In this document: positions 1-8,164 of the stretch, one piece after another
Layout of the letters: each line of letters begins with the position of its first letter
Position numbering within the stretch: position 1 is the first letter of the stretch
Assembly (NCBI RefSeq): GCF_000373185.1
Contig: NZ_KB890632.1
Location: forward strand, 26,277-90,276
From: Segatella paludivivens DSM 17968 = JCM 13650
GTDB taxonomy: Bacteria; Bacteroidota; Bacteroidia; Bacteroidales; Bacteroidaceae
DNA length: 64,000 bases
Reading direction: 5' to 3'
Program-made: the position numbers and the translations under genes
Notes under the pieces: model-generated
What the model was told of the DNA's origin: nothing
Databases searched by the model: none
The model's input: only the letters and a program-made list of their open reading frames with translations

Positions 1-791
1 TTACAATATCTATGGTTTTCCTGATTATCGGTACATTGTTGGTAAAAGGTTACAAACAAATCAATTTAGCTTTCTTTACCCAAGTGGCTCCAGACACATT
101 CACAGCAATGATGGCTACAGCCAATGGCGAGGTTATCCCGGGAGGAATAGTAAACGGTATACTTGGTTCAATCTATTTGGTTCTTATCGCATCTGTAATA
201 GCAATACCTACAGGAATGGTAATAGGTGTATACCTTTCAGAAAATAGCAAGAAAAAATATGCCTGTTTGATACGTGATATTGCTGATGTCATGCAAGGAG
301 TACCATCAATTGTTATTGGTATTATTGCTTATATATGGGTTGTTGTTCCTTTAACTAAAGGATACTCTGTATTAGCCGGTGGTGTCGCCTTGGCTATTAT
401 GATGTTACCTCTTATTGTGCGCTCTACCGAGGAATCGCTCAAAATGGTTCCTGATACTCTTAAAGAGGCGGCTATAGCCCTTGGAACACCTTATTATAAA
501 GTGATATGGCGAGTGCTTATTCCTACATCTTTCTCAGGATTAATCAGTGGTATACTGCTCGCAGTGTCGCGTGTTTTAGGTGAGACTGCTCCATTGATGC
601 TTACAACATTGGGTAATCCAGATGTAAACTGGAATGTTGCTAAGCCTGGTTCGGCTGTACCATTGCTGATTTGGCAGTTTTATAACGACCCTAACATGGT
701 AAATCTGATATGGAGTTCCACGATTTTCCTAATGGGATTTGTGTTGATACTCAATCTTATATCAAAATGGATTGGAGCAAAAAGAAAATAA
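1..791 (+). CDS. pstA: Phosphate ABC transporter permease PstA (5' end cut by window)
   Basis: This is an inner-membrane permease subunit of the high-affinity phosphate importer PstSCAB. The frame is open from base 3 to the stop at 791, so the true start lies left of the window; the first ATG inside it, at 12, falls in the first membrane helix. The rest shows several hydrophobic segments and the permease EAA-loop pattern (EAAIALGTPYYKVIWRVLIP) that docks on the ATPase, followed by the GETAPLMLT stretch typical of PstA. The next gene is pstB, and phoU follows, which fixes the system. The product is about 260 residues here against roughly 280-290 for the family. Confidence 0.93.
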   Translation, partial: TISMVFLIIGTLLVKGYKQINLAFFTQVAPDTFTAMMATANGEVIPGGIVNGILGSIYLVLIASVIAIPTGMVIGVYLSENSKKKYACLIRDIADVMQGVPSIVIGIIAYIWVVVPLTKGYSVLAGGVALAIMMLPLIVRSTEESLKMVPDTLKEAAIALGTPYYKVIWRVLIPTSFSGLISGILLAVSRVLGETAPLMLTTLGNPDVNWNVAKPGSAVPLLIWQFYNDPNMVNLIWSSTIFLMGFVLILNLISKWIGAKRK

Positions 792-798
792 AAAGAAA

Positions 799-1581
799 AT
801 GATAAATACAAAAGAAAATACAACAACACCGGTGATGTCAATAGAAGATATTTCTATTAGCTATGGTGACGATAAGTATGCTGTGAAACATGTCTCAGCA
901 GAGATAGAAGCACATTCTATCACAGCTATTATGGGACCATCTGGATGTGGTAAAACAACTCTATTGAGAGCAATTAACCGCATGCACGAGCTTTATCCAA
1001 ATATCAGTACAGAAGGCAAGATATTACTTGGCGGAGATAATATCTATGAAATGCCAACAATGAATTTGCGACGTAAAATAGGTATGGTATTCCAGCGTCC
1101 TAATCCATTTCCAACACTAAGTATATACGATAATGTAATTGCTGGCTACCGTCTTAATGGAATCCGTATGAAAAAGCAAGAACGTGATGAAATCGTAGAA
1201 AAATCTTTGCGTGACGTTGCCTTGTGGGATGAGGTGAAAGACACATTGCATAGCAAAGGTAACTTCTTGTCTGGTGGTCAGCAACAGAGACTATGTCTCG
1301 CTCGTACCATCGCCTTTCGTCCAAAAGTGATATTATTAGATGAGCCTACTTCTGCTTTAGACCCTATATCAACTTCAAAGATAGAAGACTTGCTCGTTGA
1401 ATTGAAAAAGGATTATACCATTATAATGGTTACTCATAATATGTCTCAAGCTGCGCGTATTTCAGACAAGTCTATGTTTATGTATCTTGGCGAACTGGTG
1501 GAATATGACAATACGAAGAAAATGTTTACAACACCAACTGATCCACGTACAGAGGCATATCTTACAGGTAAGTTCGGATAA
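799..1581 (+). CDS. pstB: Phosphate ABC transporter ATP-binding protein PstB
   Basis: Cytoplasmic ATPase that drives phosphate import with PstA and PstC. All ABC motifs are visible: Walker A GPSGCGKTT near residues 46-54, signature LSGGQQQR, Walker B VILLDEPTSALDP and the H-loop VTHNM. About 260 residues, the normal PstB length. I chose the ATG at 799, 8 bases after the pstA stop and preceded by an A-rich stretch. An in-frame ATG at 772 would overlap the end of pstA and add nine mostly charged residues (MEQKENKKK), so it is possible but less likely. Confidence 0.95.
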   Translation: MINTKENTTTPVMSIEDISISYGDDKYAVKHVSAEIEAHSITAIMGPSGCGKTTLLRAINRMHELYPNISTEGKILLGGDNIYEMPTMNLRRKIGMVFQRPNPFPTLSIYDNVIAGYRLNGIRMKKQERDEIVEKSLRDVALWDEVKDTLHSKGNFLSGGQQQRLCLARTIAFRPKVILLDEPTSALDPISTSKIEDLLVELKKDYTIIMVTHNMSQAARISDKSMFMYLGELVEYDNTKKMFTTPTDPRTEAYLTGKFG

Positions 1582-1624
1582 GTTTAATTTATTATAAATT
1601 GCTTCGTGCATTAAAAATGAAATT

Positions 1625-2326
1625 ATGGCAATAACAAAAGACAATGCATTACATTCTTTATTGAGCCATTTCAACGAAATGGTGGAATTGGTAATGCGCC
1701 AGTTGGAAATAGTGAATAAGTTGCTAGTTGACGGGACCATTAATATTCCGACAGAAATTCAACAGGAAATAGAAAAAAATGAAAATCGTATAGATGGTTT
1801 TGAGATAAGCCTTGGCAATGAAATCATAGATATCATTGCATTGCAGAATCCGGTAGCATCTGATATTCGCAAAATAATGTCTGCTTACCAGATGATTTCA
1901 AATCTGGAACGTATTGGTGATCAGGTTAAGAATATAGACAAATTTTTATCTCGTATTGAAGACAAAACGGTTTTCGAACATATGCTACCGGTGATATCAA
2001 ATATGATGGCATCAAGTATATTGATGGTAAAGAGGTCTGTCTCAGCTTTTGTTAATGATGACAATGATGCGGCAGTCTGGACTATCAAAAACGATGATGT
2101 GGTAGATGATATTAATCACAAACTTATAAAGGATACTATCAAGAATAGTCATTATTCGGAAGAAACTCGCCATCTGCTCTTTACTTTTATAAATCTAAAT
2201 GGAATTATATCTAACATTGAGCGTATTGCCGATCATGCTACAAATATAGCTGAGGCTTCAATATACACCAACATGGGAGAGAACCTGCGACATCCAAAGA
2301 TCGCAAAAAATGAAGAAGATAAATAG
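1625..2326 (+). CDS. phoU: Phosphate signalling regulator PhoU
   Basis: PhoU links the Pst transporter to phosphate-responsive signalling and is usually a negative regulator of Pho gene expression and phosphate uptake. The 233-residue protein is entirely helical in character and has the two PhoU repeats, each ending in the family signature: IMSAYQMISNLERIGDQVKNI in the first and the ISNIERIADHATNIAE stretch in the second. These acidic repeats bind metals in known structures. It is the last gene of the pst operon, 43 bases after pstB, and is followed by an intrinsic terminator. Confidence 0.95.
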   Translation: MAITKDNALHSLLSHFNEMVELVMRQLEIVNKLLVDGTINIPTEIQQEIEKNENRIDGFEISLGNEIIDIIALQNPVASDIRKIMSAYQMISNLERIGDQVKNIDKFLSRIEDKTVFEHMLPVISNMMASSILMVKRSVSAFVNDDNDAAVWTIKNDDVVDDINHKLIKDTIKNSHYSEETRHLLFTFINLNGIISNIERIADHATNIAEASIYTNMGENLRHPKIAKNEEDK

Positions 2327-2382
2327 ACTAGACTATTAATTAAATATAACTGAACTTTAATTGTTAGTCAGAAATTAGCAGG

Positions 2383-2416
2383 AAGGTGAGTCGTAGAGGT
2401 TCGCCTTTTTCTTTTT
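2383..2416 (+). terminator. Terminator after pstAB-phoU
   Basis: Arms AAGGTGA (2383-2389) and TCGCCTT (2401-2407) pair over seven positions with one G-T wobble. An 11-base loop separates them and a T-rich run reaches 2416. It closes the phosphate operon. Confidence 0.65.
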
Positions 2417-2513
2417 GTTATCACTACTGTCCAGAGAAAAAATACTACGGCTCTGTAATTAGTTAATCTTCTGTCACTAATGATGGAATGTAAATTTTTC
2501 GATAAGAATGATG

Positions 2514-2521
2514 TATCTTTG
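2514..2521 (+). promoter_or_regulatory. Orphan -7 box TATCTTTG
   Basis: An exact match to the Bacteroidetes -7 element TAnnTTTG with no gene downstream. No good TTTG is seen at the expected -33 spacing. It would start a transcript near 2528 that runs into the hairpin at 2585-2648 and ends at the terminator at 2676-2702. Confidence 0.4.
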
Positions 2522-2527
2522 GGTTCT

Positions 2528-2702
2528 CAATAAACCTAATCCGGCAAAAGACAACTCTATCAGAAAAAGTTTTTTCAATGCCACTAATGTCATAATGTCA
2601 CAAACCCTTTGTTTATAAGGGCTGAGCGAGTGACATTAAGTGACATTATCGGACTAAAAGTGACGATATAATTGGAATCACACTAATATTTTGTGATTTT
2701 TT
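2528..2702 (+). ncRNA. Candidate small RNA with double inverted repeat
   Basis: Between the -7 box at 2514-2521 and a terminator at 2676-2702 lies a stretch of about 175 bases with no convincing reading frame. Its core is symmetric: TAATGTCA occurs twice (2585-2592, 2593-2600) and its reverse complement TGACATTA twice (2631-2638, 2641-2648). Nested inside is a second stem, CCCTT (2605-2609) with AAGGG (2617-2621). The transcript would fold into one long hairpin. Transcription is inferred from the promoter-like box and terminator only. It could instead be debris of a degraded mobile gene. Confidence 0.35.
2676..2702 (+). terminator. Terminator of the orphan unit
   Basis: AATCACA (2676-2682) pairs with TGTGATT (2692-2698) over a 9-base loop. 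Six T residues end at 2702. It has no upstream protein gene of its own; phoU is already closed at 2416. Confidence 0.45.
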
Positions 2703-2907
2703 GCCAAATATGCAGTACGTGAATAGACTCTTTTTTGTTTATGATGGTCTGTACTCATTATTATGTGCGTTATATTTTGCAATATGCTTATTTATTATTT
2801 TAAAACTCAACTATAAAAATAGTGGGAATTGTCATCAATCTCATTCTTGTTGTCTTATCAATAATTATTCATTTACCTGCGCAATGCAATATTGTTTTTC
2901 ACGTTAG

Positions 2908-3014
2908 GCAATTCGATTACACAACGTGTGTAATTGGGTTGTTCACGTTGTGTAACACGGTTACATACGTTGTGTAATCGGATTGCACGCATGCAGATGT
3001 AATCAAATTACACA
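2908..3014. repeat. Degenerate 21-22 bp tandem dyad repeat
   Basis: Units starting at 2925, 2946 and 2968 share the pattern CGTTGTGTAAnnnGGnTTnCA and are 21-22 bases long, with partial units on both sides. Each unit is itself close to a dyad, GTGTAATC-GGATTACAC. There are no spacers, so it is not a CRISPR. The spacing of two helical turns puts all half-sites on one face of the DNA, which would suit protein binding, but no binding protein is known from the sequence. Confidence 0.55.
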
Positions 3015-3248
3015 AATGTTGTGAAAATTTAGGTAAAAGTTTGTGTACTTCAAATTCGTTTTTTTTTATGTTTATACATGTACTGCATATTATATAATAT
3101 TCGATGCTTATATTTAGAAAAGCCCTAAGTATGTACTTAATATATATAAACTTTTTGCGAATATATCTCACTGATAATATGATGTTAAAATTCATCTCTT
3201 TATTTTGTCTAAAGAAATTATTTCTTTATTATAACGCTAGCTTATGCC

Positions 3249-3345
3249 GTAGCCAGAACGTAGCTTACCGTAGCTAACATTCCTATGTTTTTTGTAGCTA
3301 TTCCTATTATTTAAAAGGATTCTGATGCGAACGTAGCTCCGTAGC
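3249..3345. repeat. Cluster of six GTAGC words
   Basis: GTAGC occurs at 3249, 3260, 3270, 3294, 3333 and 3341, often as CCGTAGCTA or AACGTAGCT. Such words on the complementary strand would encode Ala-Thr-rich runs, so this may be the remnant of a coding repeat. No intact frame remains. Confidence 0.4.
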
Positions 3346-3390
3346 TAGAAAAATAAATTATGTAGGGGAAGGGGGGAGACCTTTTTTGCA

Positions 3391-3435
3391 AGAATAAAAA
3401 AAGCAGACTGACAATAGTGATTTGTCAGTCTGCTT
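3391..3435 (-). terminator. Strong terminator of mdh
   Basis: A perfect 14-bp stem, AAGCAGACTGACAA (3401-3414) with TTGTCAGTCTGCTT (3422-3435), has a 7-base loop. On the minus strand it is followed by a run of T residues. It lies just past the mdh stop. Confidence 0.85.
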
Positions 3436-3492
3436 GTATAATGTTCACTTTATAATCTTATAATAAACTAAGAGTTAAGTGAAAATGCTTTT

Positions 3493-4503
3493 TTACAAGT
3501 TTGAGTTAAGCTTGTTCCACTCAGCAACTGCTGGAAGAGCACCCATACCGATAACTTGATCACGCATTTTCTGAAGGTGATCGTAGCTAGCGTCAAGAGT
3601 AGCAATCTCATCAGCTGAACCGATAACTGGCTTAGTGTAAACACCATCACTAGTTACACGTGTAGGCATAGCCATCATAACGTGGTTGTAACGAGCTGTA
3701 TCAGCGTATGTACCTGCAGGATAGTTGAATTCCTCACCACCCATAGCAGCTTCAATCATCTTAACTGCAAGGTAAGCTGGGCTCTGGAAAGAACTACGAC
3801 GGCGAAGCTCGATAATCTTTGCACCACCCTGTGTAACTTCTTTCTGCATCTGTGCCCATTCCTCTGAAGTAAGACCCTTACCATTAACAGTAGCCTTACC
3901 AGCGATAACGTCAACCAACTTAACGCCGTCAATAGTTGTAGGAGATGCGAATACTGCCATCTTCTCACCATGACCACCATATGTGTAAGCGTTCTCAACA
4001 ACTGCCTGGCTAACACCGAAGTGCTTAGCAAGAGCGCCCTTAAGACGTGTAGAGTCAAGAGCTGCAAGTGTTGCAACCTGATTTGGTTTCAAACCTGAAT
4101 GTACAAGTGTTACAAGACCAGTGATATCAGCTGGGTTGAATATAACAACACAGAAATTAGCGTTAGGACAGAACTTCTTGATGTTCTCACCAAGTTCCTG
4201 AGCAGCCTTAGAGTTGCCAGCGAGCAAATCCTCACGTGTCATACCCTCTTTACGTGGAGCACCACCTGAAGAAATGATGTATTTAGCACCTGTAAAAGCC
4301 TCTTTAGGATCTGTTGTTGAAACGATGTTTGCATCATCGAAACCGCACTGGCGCATTTCTTCTGCAACACCTTCAGCTGAAAATACATCATAAAGAGTGA
4401 TGTTTGGTGTAAGACCCAGCATAAGAGCTGTCTGAACCATGTTAGAACCGATCATTCCGGCAGCGCCGACGATCAAAAGTTTGTCATTAGTTAAAAATTC
4501 CAT
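3493..4503 (-). CDS. mdh: Malate dehydrogenase
   Basis: NAD-dependent malate/lactate dehydrogenase family enzyme that interconverts malate and oxaloacetate. In anaerobic Bacteroidales this serves mainly the reductive branch from oxaloacetate to fumarate and succinate. The 336-residue protein has the Rossmann motif GAAGMIG at 13-19, substrate-binding Arg84 and Arg90, Arg153, and the catalytic pair Asp150 and His178 (in GGHGEKM). The family assignment is firm; malate rather than lactate specificity is inferred from the two active-site arginines and the taxon. It is a single-gene unit transcribed away from pepP, with its own terminator. Confidence 0.92.
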   Translation of the reverse strand: MEFLTNDKLLIVGAAGMIGSNMVQTALMLGLTPNITLYDVFSAEGVAEEMRQCGFDDANIVSTTDPKEAFTGAKYIISSGGAPRKEGMTREDLLAGNSKAAQELGENIKKFCPNANFCVVIFNPADITGLVTLVHSGLKPNQVATLAALDSTRLKGALAKHFGVSQAVVENAYTYGGHGEKMAVFASPTTIDGVKLVDVIAGKATVNGKGLTSEEWAQMQKEVTQGGAKIIELRRRSSFQSPAYLAVKMIEAAMGGEEFNYPAGTYADTARYNHVMMAMPTRVTSDGVYTKPVIGSADEIATLDASYDHLQKMRDQVIGMGALPAVAEWNKLNSNL

Positions 4504-4554
4504 AACTACAATTTATTTTAATGTTTTAGAAATCTCTTTCCTTTCATGCGACCG

Positions 4555-4562
4555 CAAAGTTA
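4555..4562 (-). promoter_or_regulatory. Probable mdh -7 box
   Basis: On the minus strand this reads TAACTTTG, a full match to TAnnTTTG, about 50 bases before the mdh start. The only TTTG upstream is 11 bases away instead of 19-21, so the -33 element is weak. Confidence 0.5.
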
Positions 4563-4602
4563 CTAAAAAATAACAAATTTCGGTTATTTATTTAGCATTA
4601 AA

Positions 4603-4634
4603 TTTGTTGTTAATTCTTAAAAACTTTATCTTTG
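4603..4634 (+). promoter_or_regulatory. pepP promoter
   Basis: TTTG (4603-4606), 20 bases, then TATCTTTG (4627-4634): an exact Bacteroidetes promoter. The start of transcription should fall near 4641, giving a leader of about 23 bases. Confidence 0.8.
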
Positions 4635-4663
4635 TAATGTCTATTTAGCAAAATAATATATTT

Positions 4664-6448
4664 ATGACTATAAACGAACGTGTTGCCGCTTTAAGAGAGG
4701 TAATGGTAAGAGAAAATGTGGGTGCTTTTGTATTCCCAAGTACTGATGCTCACAATAGTGAGTATGTAGCTGACCATTGGAAAGGTCGCGAATGGATTTC
4801 TGGATTTGACGGTTCTGCTGGTGTTGCTGTGGTTACGATGCATGGAGCTGCTCTCTGGACCGATTCAAGATATTTCCTTGCTGCCGAAAAACAAATTGGC
4901 GGTACGGAATTTCAACTTATGAAATTAAAGATGCCTGGTACTCCAACTCTGGCTGAATGGATTGGTAGTCAGCTTGACGGAAATAGCGAGGTTGGTGTAG
5001 ATGGTACAGTTAATTCCTATTCTTTTGTTGAAAATCTAATTTCTGATCTTAGGCATGAAGGAGGTATTACCGTCAGGCTCAATTTTGATCCGTTGAAGTC
5101 TATTTGGAAAGATCGTCCGTCAATACCAAATAACAAAGTGGCTATACAACCTTTGGAATATACAGGGGAAGATACAGAAAGTAAAATCACAAGGATTAAA
5201 AGTGAATTGCGCAAGATGCATTGTGATGGTATGCTGGTATCGGCACTTGATGATATTGCGTGGATATTAAACTTGCGTGGCACTGATGTGCATTGTAATC
5301 CTGTGTTTGTTTCTTATTTACTTATTGAGGAATCAAATGCTACCTTATTTATAAATGAAGAAAAGATTACTGGTGATGTGAAGGGGTATCTTGAAAACCA
5401 GAAGATATCAGTGCAAGGGTATGATAACGTGGCTGCATATTTGAAACGGAAATATTTTGCTTATAACATACTTCTTGATCCTGATGAGACAAACAGTTAT
5501 ATGGTGGCTCAGGTGGATAAAGAAAAAACAAAAGTCGTTTTTGCTAAATCTCCGGTACCAAGGATGAAAGCTGTGAAGAGTGCTGCTGAAATAAAAGGAT
5601 TTCATGACGCTATGCTTCGAGATGGCGTTGCAATGGTTAAATTTCTTAAGTGGCTGAATCCGGCTGTTGAGGCTGGTGGTGAAACAGAAATGTCTTTGGA
5701 TAGAAAATTGACTGGACTGCGTGCAGAACAGAAACTATTTAAGGATATCTCATTTGATACAATTGTAGGATACGAACAACATGGCGCGATAGTGCATTAT
5801 GAGGCTACTGAAGAAACAGATATACCAGTGCAACCTTCAGGGTTCGTTCTTATAGATAGTGGAGCGCAGTATCAGGATGGAACTACAGATATAACACGTA
5901 CGGTAGCACTTGGTCCATTGACCGAAGAGCAGAAGAAAGTTTATACACTTGTTCTAAAGGGACATATACAGTTGGAATTAGCCAAATTTCCAGATGGAGC
6001 ATGTGGTACACAACTTGATGCATTAGCAAGAGAAGCTATGTGGCGTGAAGGTATGAACTTTTTACATGGTACAGGACATGGAGTAGGAAGTTATCTCTGT
6101 GTACATGAGGGACCTCATCAGATAAGAATGGAATATATGAGCACTCCATTGCATGAAGGAATGACGGTTACAGACGAACCTGGACTATATCTGGCAGGAA
6201 AATTTGGAGTGAGGATAGAAAATACTCTTCTTATAAGAAAATATCTAGAAACTGAATTTGGACAATTCCTACAAATGGAACCACTCACTTTATGCCCGAT
6301 TGATACACTTCCGATAGTGAAATCTATGCTATCTGAAGAGGAAATAAACTGGTTGAATATGTATCATAAAATGGTGTGTGACAAACTGTTACCCTATCTT
6401 GATGACAGCGAAAAACGATGGTTGATTGACGCTACAAAGGAAATTTAA
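4664..6448 (+). CDS. pepP: Xaa-Pro aminopeptidase (M24 family)
   Basis: Cytoplasmic metallopeptidase that removes an N-terminal residue next to proline. At 594 residues it is the three-domain form: two creatinase-like N-terminal domains and a C-terminal pita-bread M24 domain. The five metal ligands are all present: Asp398 (in IDSGAQ), Asp409 (in GTTDITR), His472 (in GTGHGVG), Glu505 (in TDEPGLY) and Glu519 (in RIENT). It is closer in length to eukaryote-type aminopeptidase P than to the shorter E. coli PepP. It has its own promoter and stands alone between mdh and rpsU. The gene symbol is by function, not by close similarity. Confidence 0.9.
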   Translation: MTINERVAALREVMVRENVGAFVFPSTDAHNSEYVADHWKGREWISGFDGSAGVAVVTMHGAALWTDSRYFLAAEKQIGGTEFQLMKLKMPGTPTLAEWIGSQLDGNSEVGVDGTVNSYSFVENLISDLRHEGGITVRLNFDPLKSIWKDRPSIPNNKVAIQPLEYTGEDTESKITRIKSELRKMHCDGMLVSALDDIAWILNLRGTDVHCNPVFVSYLLIEESNATLFINEEKITGDVKGYLENQKISVQGYDNVAAYLKRKYFAYNILLDPDETNSYMVAQVDKEKTKVVFAKSPVPRMKAVKSAAEIKGFHDAMLRDGVAMVKFLKWLNPAVEAGGETEMSLDRKLTGLRAEQKLFKDISFDTIVGYEQHGAIVHYEATEETDIPVQPSGFVLIDSGAQYQDGTTDITRTVALGPLTEEQKKVYTLVLKGHIQLELAKFPDGACGTQLDALAREAMWREGMNFLHGTGHGVGSYLCVHEGPHQIRMEYMSTPLHEGMTVTDEPGLYLAGKFGVRIENTLLIRKYLETEFGQFLQMEPLTLCPIDTLPIVKSMLSEEEINWLNMYHKMVCDKLLPYLDDSEKRWLIDATKEI

Positions 6449-6488
6449 GGCTATTTTGGTGGGTTTTGGTTAAAAAATCAATTAAAAG

Positions 6489-6520
6489 CTTGCTTTATTC
6501 GCAAATAAGATGTAATTTTG
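6489..6520 (+). promoter_or_regulatory. rpsU promoter
   Basis: CTTG (6489-6492), 20 bases, then TAATTTTG (6513-6520). It leaves a leader of about 60 bases before rpsU. It supports starting rpsU at 6586, since an upstream start at 6466 would lie before this promoter. Confidence 0.65.
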
Positions 6521-6585
6521 CACCCGCTCATTGTGGAGTAGTCCATAGTGGTAATATAATTATAAATAAATTAAAAACAAAAAAC

Positions 6586-6777
6586 ATGATTATTGTACCA
6601 GTAAAAGATGGTGAGAACATTGAGAGATCTCTCAAGAAGTTCAAGAGAAAATTCGAAAAGACAGGTGTTGTAAAGGAGCTTCGTGCTCGTCAGCAGTACA
6701 ACAAGCCTTCTGTTTTGAAGAGACTCAAGATGGAACATGCCATCTACGTACAGCAGTTGCACAATAACGAGGATTAA
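6586..6777 (+). CDS. rpsU: 30S ribosomal protein S21
   Basis: Small basic protein of the 30S subunit near the mRNA exit and anti-SD region. The 63-residue product begins MIIVPVKDGENIERSLKKFK and has the basic KRKFEKTGVVKELR helix typical of S21. A longer frame from 6466 exists, but the 40 extra residues do not look like any S21 and precede the promoter. S21 in Bacteroidetes is known to take part in hiding the anti-SD sequence, which fits the weak use of SD sites across this window. Confidence 0.93.
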   Translation: MIIVPVKDGENIERSLKKFKRKFEKTGVVKELRARQQYNKPSVLKRLKMEHAIYVQQLHNNED

Positions 6778-6792
6778 AAACTCGTTAAAAAA

Positions 6793-6824
6793 TTTGGTGG
6801 TTTGAATTTTATTTCGTAAATTCG
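6793..6824 (+). promoter_or_regulatory. Recombinase promoter
   Basis: TTTG (6793-6796), 20 bases, then TAAATTCG (6817-6824), a common variant of the -7 box. It lies just before the recombinase start and probably also serves the hibernation factor gene. Confidence 0.6.
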
Positions 6825-6859
6825 TTGCCGTAAAGATAAATGATAAAGCAGCGTTTGTG

Positions 6860-7738
6860 ATGATAGAATTTTTTTTGAACTACTTGAAGTTTGAGCGTAA
6901 TCGCTCAGACATGACGGTAAAAAACTATGGAGAAGACCTTAAGGCCTTTGAAAAGTTTTTCGGAAAATTTAATGATCACCTCTCTTGGGAGTCGATAGAC
7001 TCAGATGTCATCCGTGATTGGATGGAGAGTATGATGGATAAGGGAAACAATGCGGCATCAATCAATCGAAGGTTGAGCGCTTTGCGTTCCTTTTATCGTT
7101 TTGCTCTTTCGCGACATCTCGTAACAGAAGATCCTGCTCATGGGATAGTGGGACCTAAGAAGAGTAAGCCTCTGCCGCAGTTTCTTAAAGAATCTGAGAT
7201 GAATAGGCTGCTTGAACCTGATTTCTGGAATAATAGCTATAAGGACGTGTGCGCACGTACTATTATAATAACATTTTATGAGACGGGAATCCGATTATCG
7301 GAATTGGTTGGACTAGATGATGTGGCGGTTGATTTTGTAAATCAGCAGTTGAAAGTTACGGGTAAGAGAAATAAACAGCGGATAATACCGTTTGGTGACG
7401 AATTGAACTCCACTCTGCGTGACTATATGAAATTACGCGATGAGCGTATACATAAAAAGTCGCAGGCTCTGTTTCTTGCAGAAGACGGCTCGAGAATGAA
7501 CCAGAATCAAGTGAGAAACGAGGTAAGGCGAAACCTCACTAAAGTATGCACGCTAAAAAAACGCACGCCGCACGTATTGAGACATACGTTTGCAACGGCA
7601 ATGCTTAATCACGATGCCGGATTGGAAAGTGTGAAAAAACTGCTAGGGCATGAAAGTCTGTCAACGACAGAAATATATACCCATACAACTTTTGAGCAGT
7701 TGAAACGTGAATATTTTAACGCCCATCCAAGGGCTTAA
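6860..7738 (+). CDS. Tyrosine recombinase XerC/XerD type
   Basis: Site-specific recombinase of the Xer family, which resolves chromosome dimers at dif sites near the terminus. About 292 residues with a SAM-like N-terminal core-binding domain and a C-terminal catalytic domain. Catalytic residues are visible: Arg145 (GIRLSEL), His238 and Arg241 (HVLRHTFA), His264 (LGHESL) and nucleophile Tyr273 (EIYTH). The ATG at 6860 is preferred over the GTG just before it. It sits beside housekeeping genes and has the family's standard length, which favours a chromosomal Xer protein over a transposon integrase. XerC and XerD cannot be told apart here. Confidence 0.88.
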   Translation: MIEFFLNYLKFERNRSDMTVKNYGEDLKAFEKFFGKFNDHLSWESIDSDVIRDWMESMMDKGNNAASINRRLSALRSFYRFALSRHLVTEDPAHGIVGPKKSKPLPQFLKESEMNRLLEPDFWNNSYKDVCARTIIITFYETGIRLSELVGLDDVAVDFVNQQLKVTGKRNKQRIIPFGDELNSTLRDYMKLRDERIHKKSQALFLAEDGSRMNQNQVRNEVRRNLTKVCTLKKRTPHVLRHTFATAMLNHDAGLESVKKLLGHESLSTTEIYTHTTFEQLKREYFNAHPRA

Positions 7739-7759
7739 CCTTTAAAAGCGGAGGTAACT

Positions 7760-8059
7760 ATGGAAATTAAAATTCAGTCGATTCATTTCGACGCTACCGA
7801 GAAATTACAGGCACTTATCGAAAAGAAAGTTGCCAAGTTGGAAAAAACTTACGAAGATATACAGAAAGTAGAGGTGCAATTAAAAGTTGTCAAGCCTGCT
7901 GCTGCATTGAATAAAGAAACGTCACTGACGGTAACCGGTCCGGGGCTCTCGCTATATGCTGAGAAGACTTGTGATACCTTCGAAGAAGGTATTGATCAGA
8001 CTGTTGATTCGATGAAGGTACAGCTGGCTAAATTTAAAGAAAAAACTCGCAATCGTTAA
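7760..8059 (+). CDS. hpf: Ribosome hibernation-promoting factor (HPF/YfiA)
   Basis: Binds the 30S subunit across the mRNA and tRNA sites and stabilises inactive ribosomes when growth stops. The 99-residue product is the short form: a single S30AE-type domain, no long C-terminal dimerisation domain. It begins MEIKIQSIHF and shows the family KKVAKLEK helix. Unlike most genes here it has a strong SD-like GGAGG 8 bases before the start. It follows the recombinase gene after 21 bases and is probably co-transcribed. Confidence 0.88.
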   Translation: MEIKIQSIHFDATEKLQALIEKKVAKLEKTYEDIQKVEVQLKVVKPAAALNKETSLTVTGPGLSLYAEKTCDTFEEGIDQTVDSMKVQLAKFKEKTRNR

Positions 8060-8077
8060 AAAAAAACTTGAAAAAGT

Positions 8078-8108
8078 TTTGGCGATTAGAAAATAAGTCG
8101 TATCTTTG
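8078..8108 (+). promoter_or_regulatory. Promoter of the tRNA-tuf operon
   Basis: TTTG (8078-8081), 19 bases, then TATCTTTG (8101-8108), an exact match. Transcription should start near 8115, about 50 bases before the first tRNA. The leader carries a GCCGC/GCGGC hairpin at 8140-8152. Confidence 0.8.
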
Positions 8109-8164
8109 CAGCCGTTTTACAGCATACCCCAAAACGATGCCGCCTAGCGGCTGTAGGGATACTC

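Larger units (their letters stand above)
2703..3400. other. Gene-free AT-rich stretch with two repeat patches
   Basis: About 700 bases with no supportable gene. A 68-codon frame at 2701-2907 begins at a TTG, lies across the terminator above and has no family resemblance. The stretch holds the dyad repeat array at 2908-3014 and the GTAGC cluster at 3249-3345, given separately. The rest is AT-rich and I see nothing in it. Confidence 0.6.

Noticed and set aside
2701..2907. 68-codon frame with a hydrophobic middle
   Set aside because: It starts at TTG within a terminator T-run, has no family resemblance and no promoter, and lies in AT-rich DNA where such frames arise by chance.
2908..3014. Possible CRISPR array
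   Set aside because: The repeats are contiguous, 21-22 bp and degenerate, with no unique spacers and no cas gene nearby.
4574..4577. TTTG (minus strand) as the -33 box of mdh
   Set aside because: It is only 11 bases from the -7 box; the working spacing in this phylum is 19-21.
6466..6585. N-terminal extension of S21
   Set aside because: The extra 40 residues do not resemble S21 and precede the promoter at 6489-6520.
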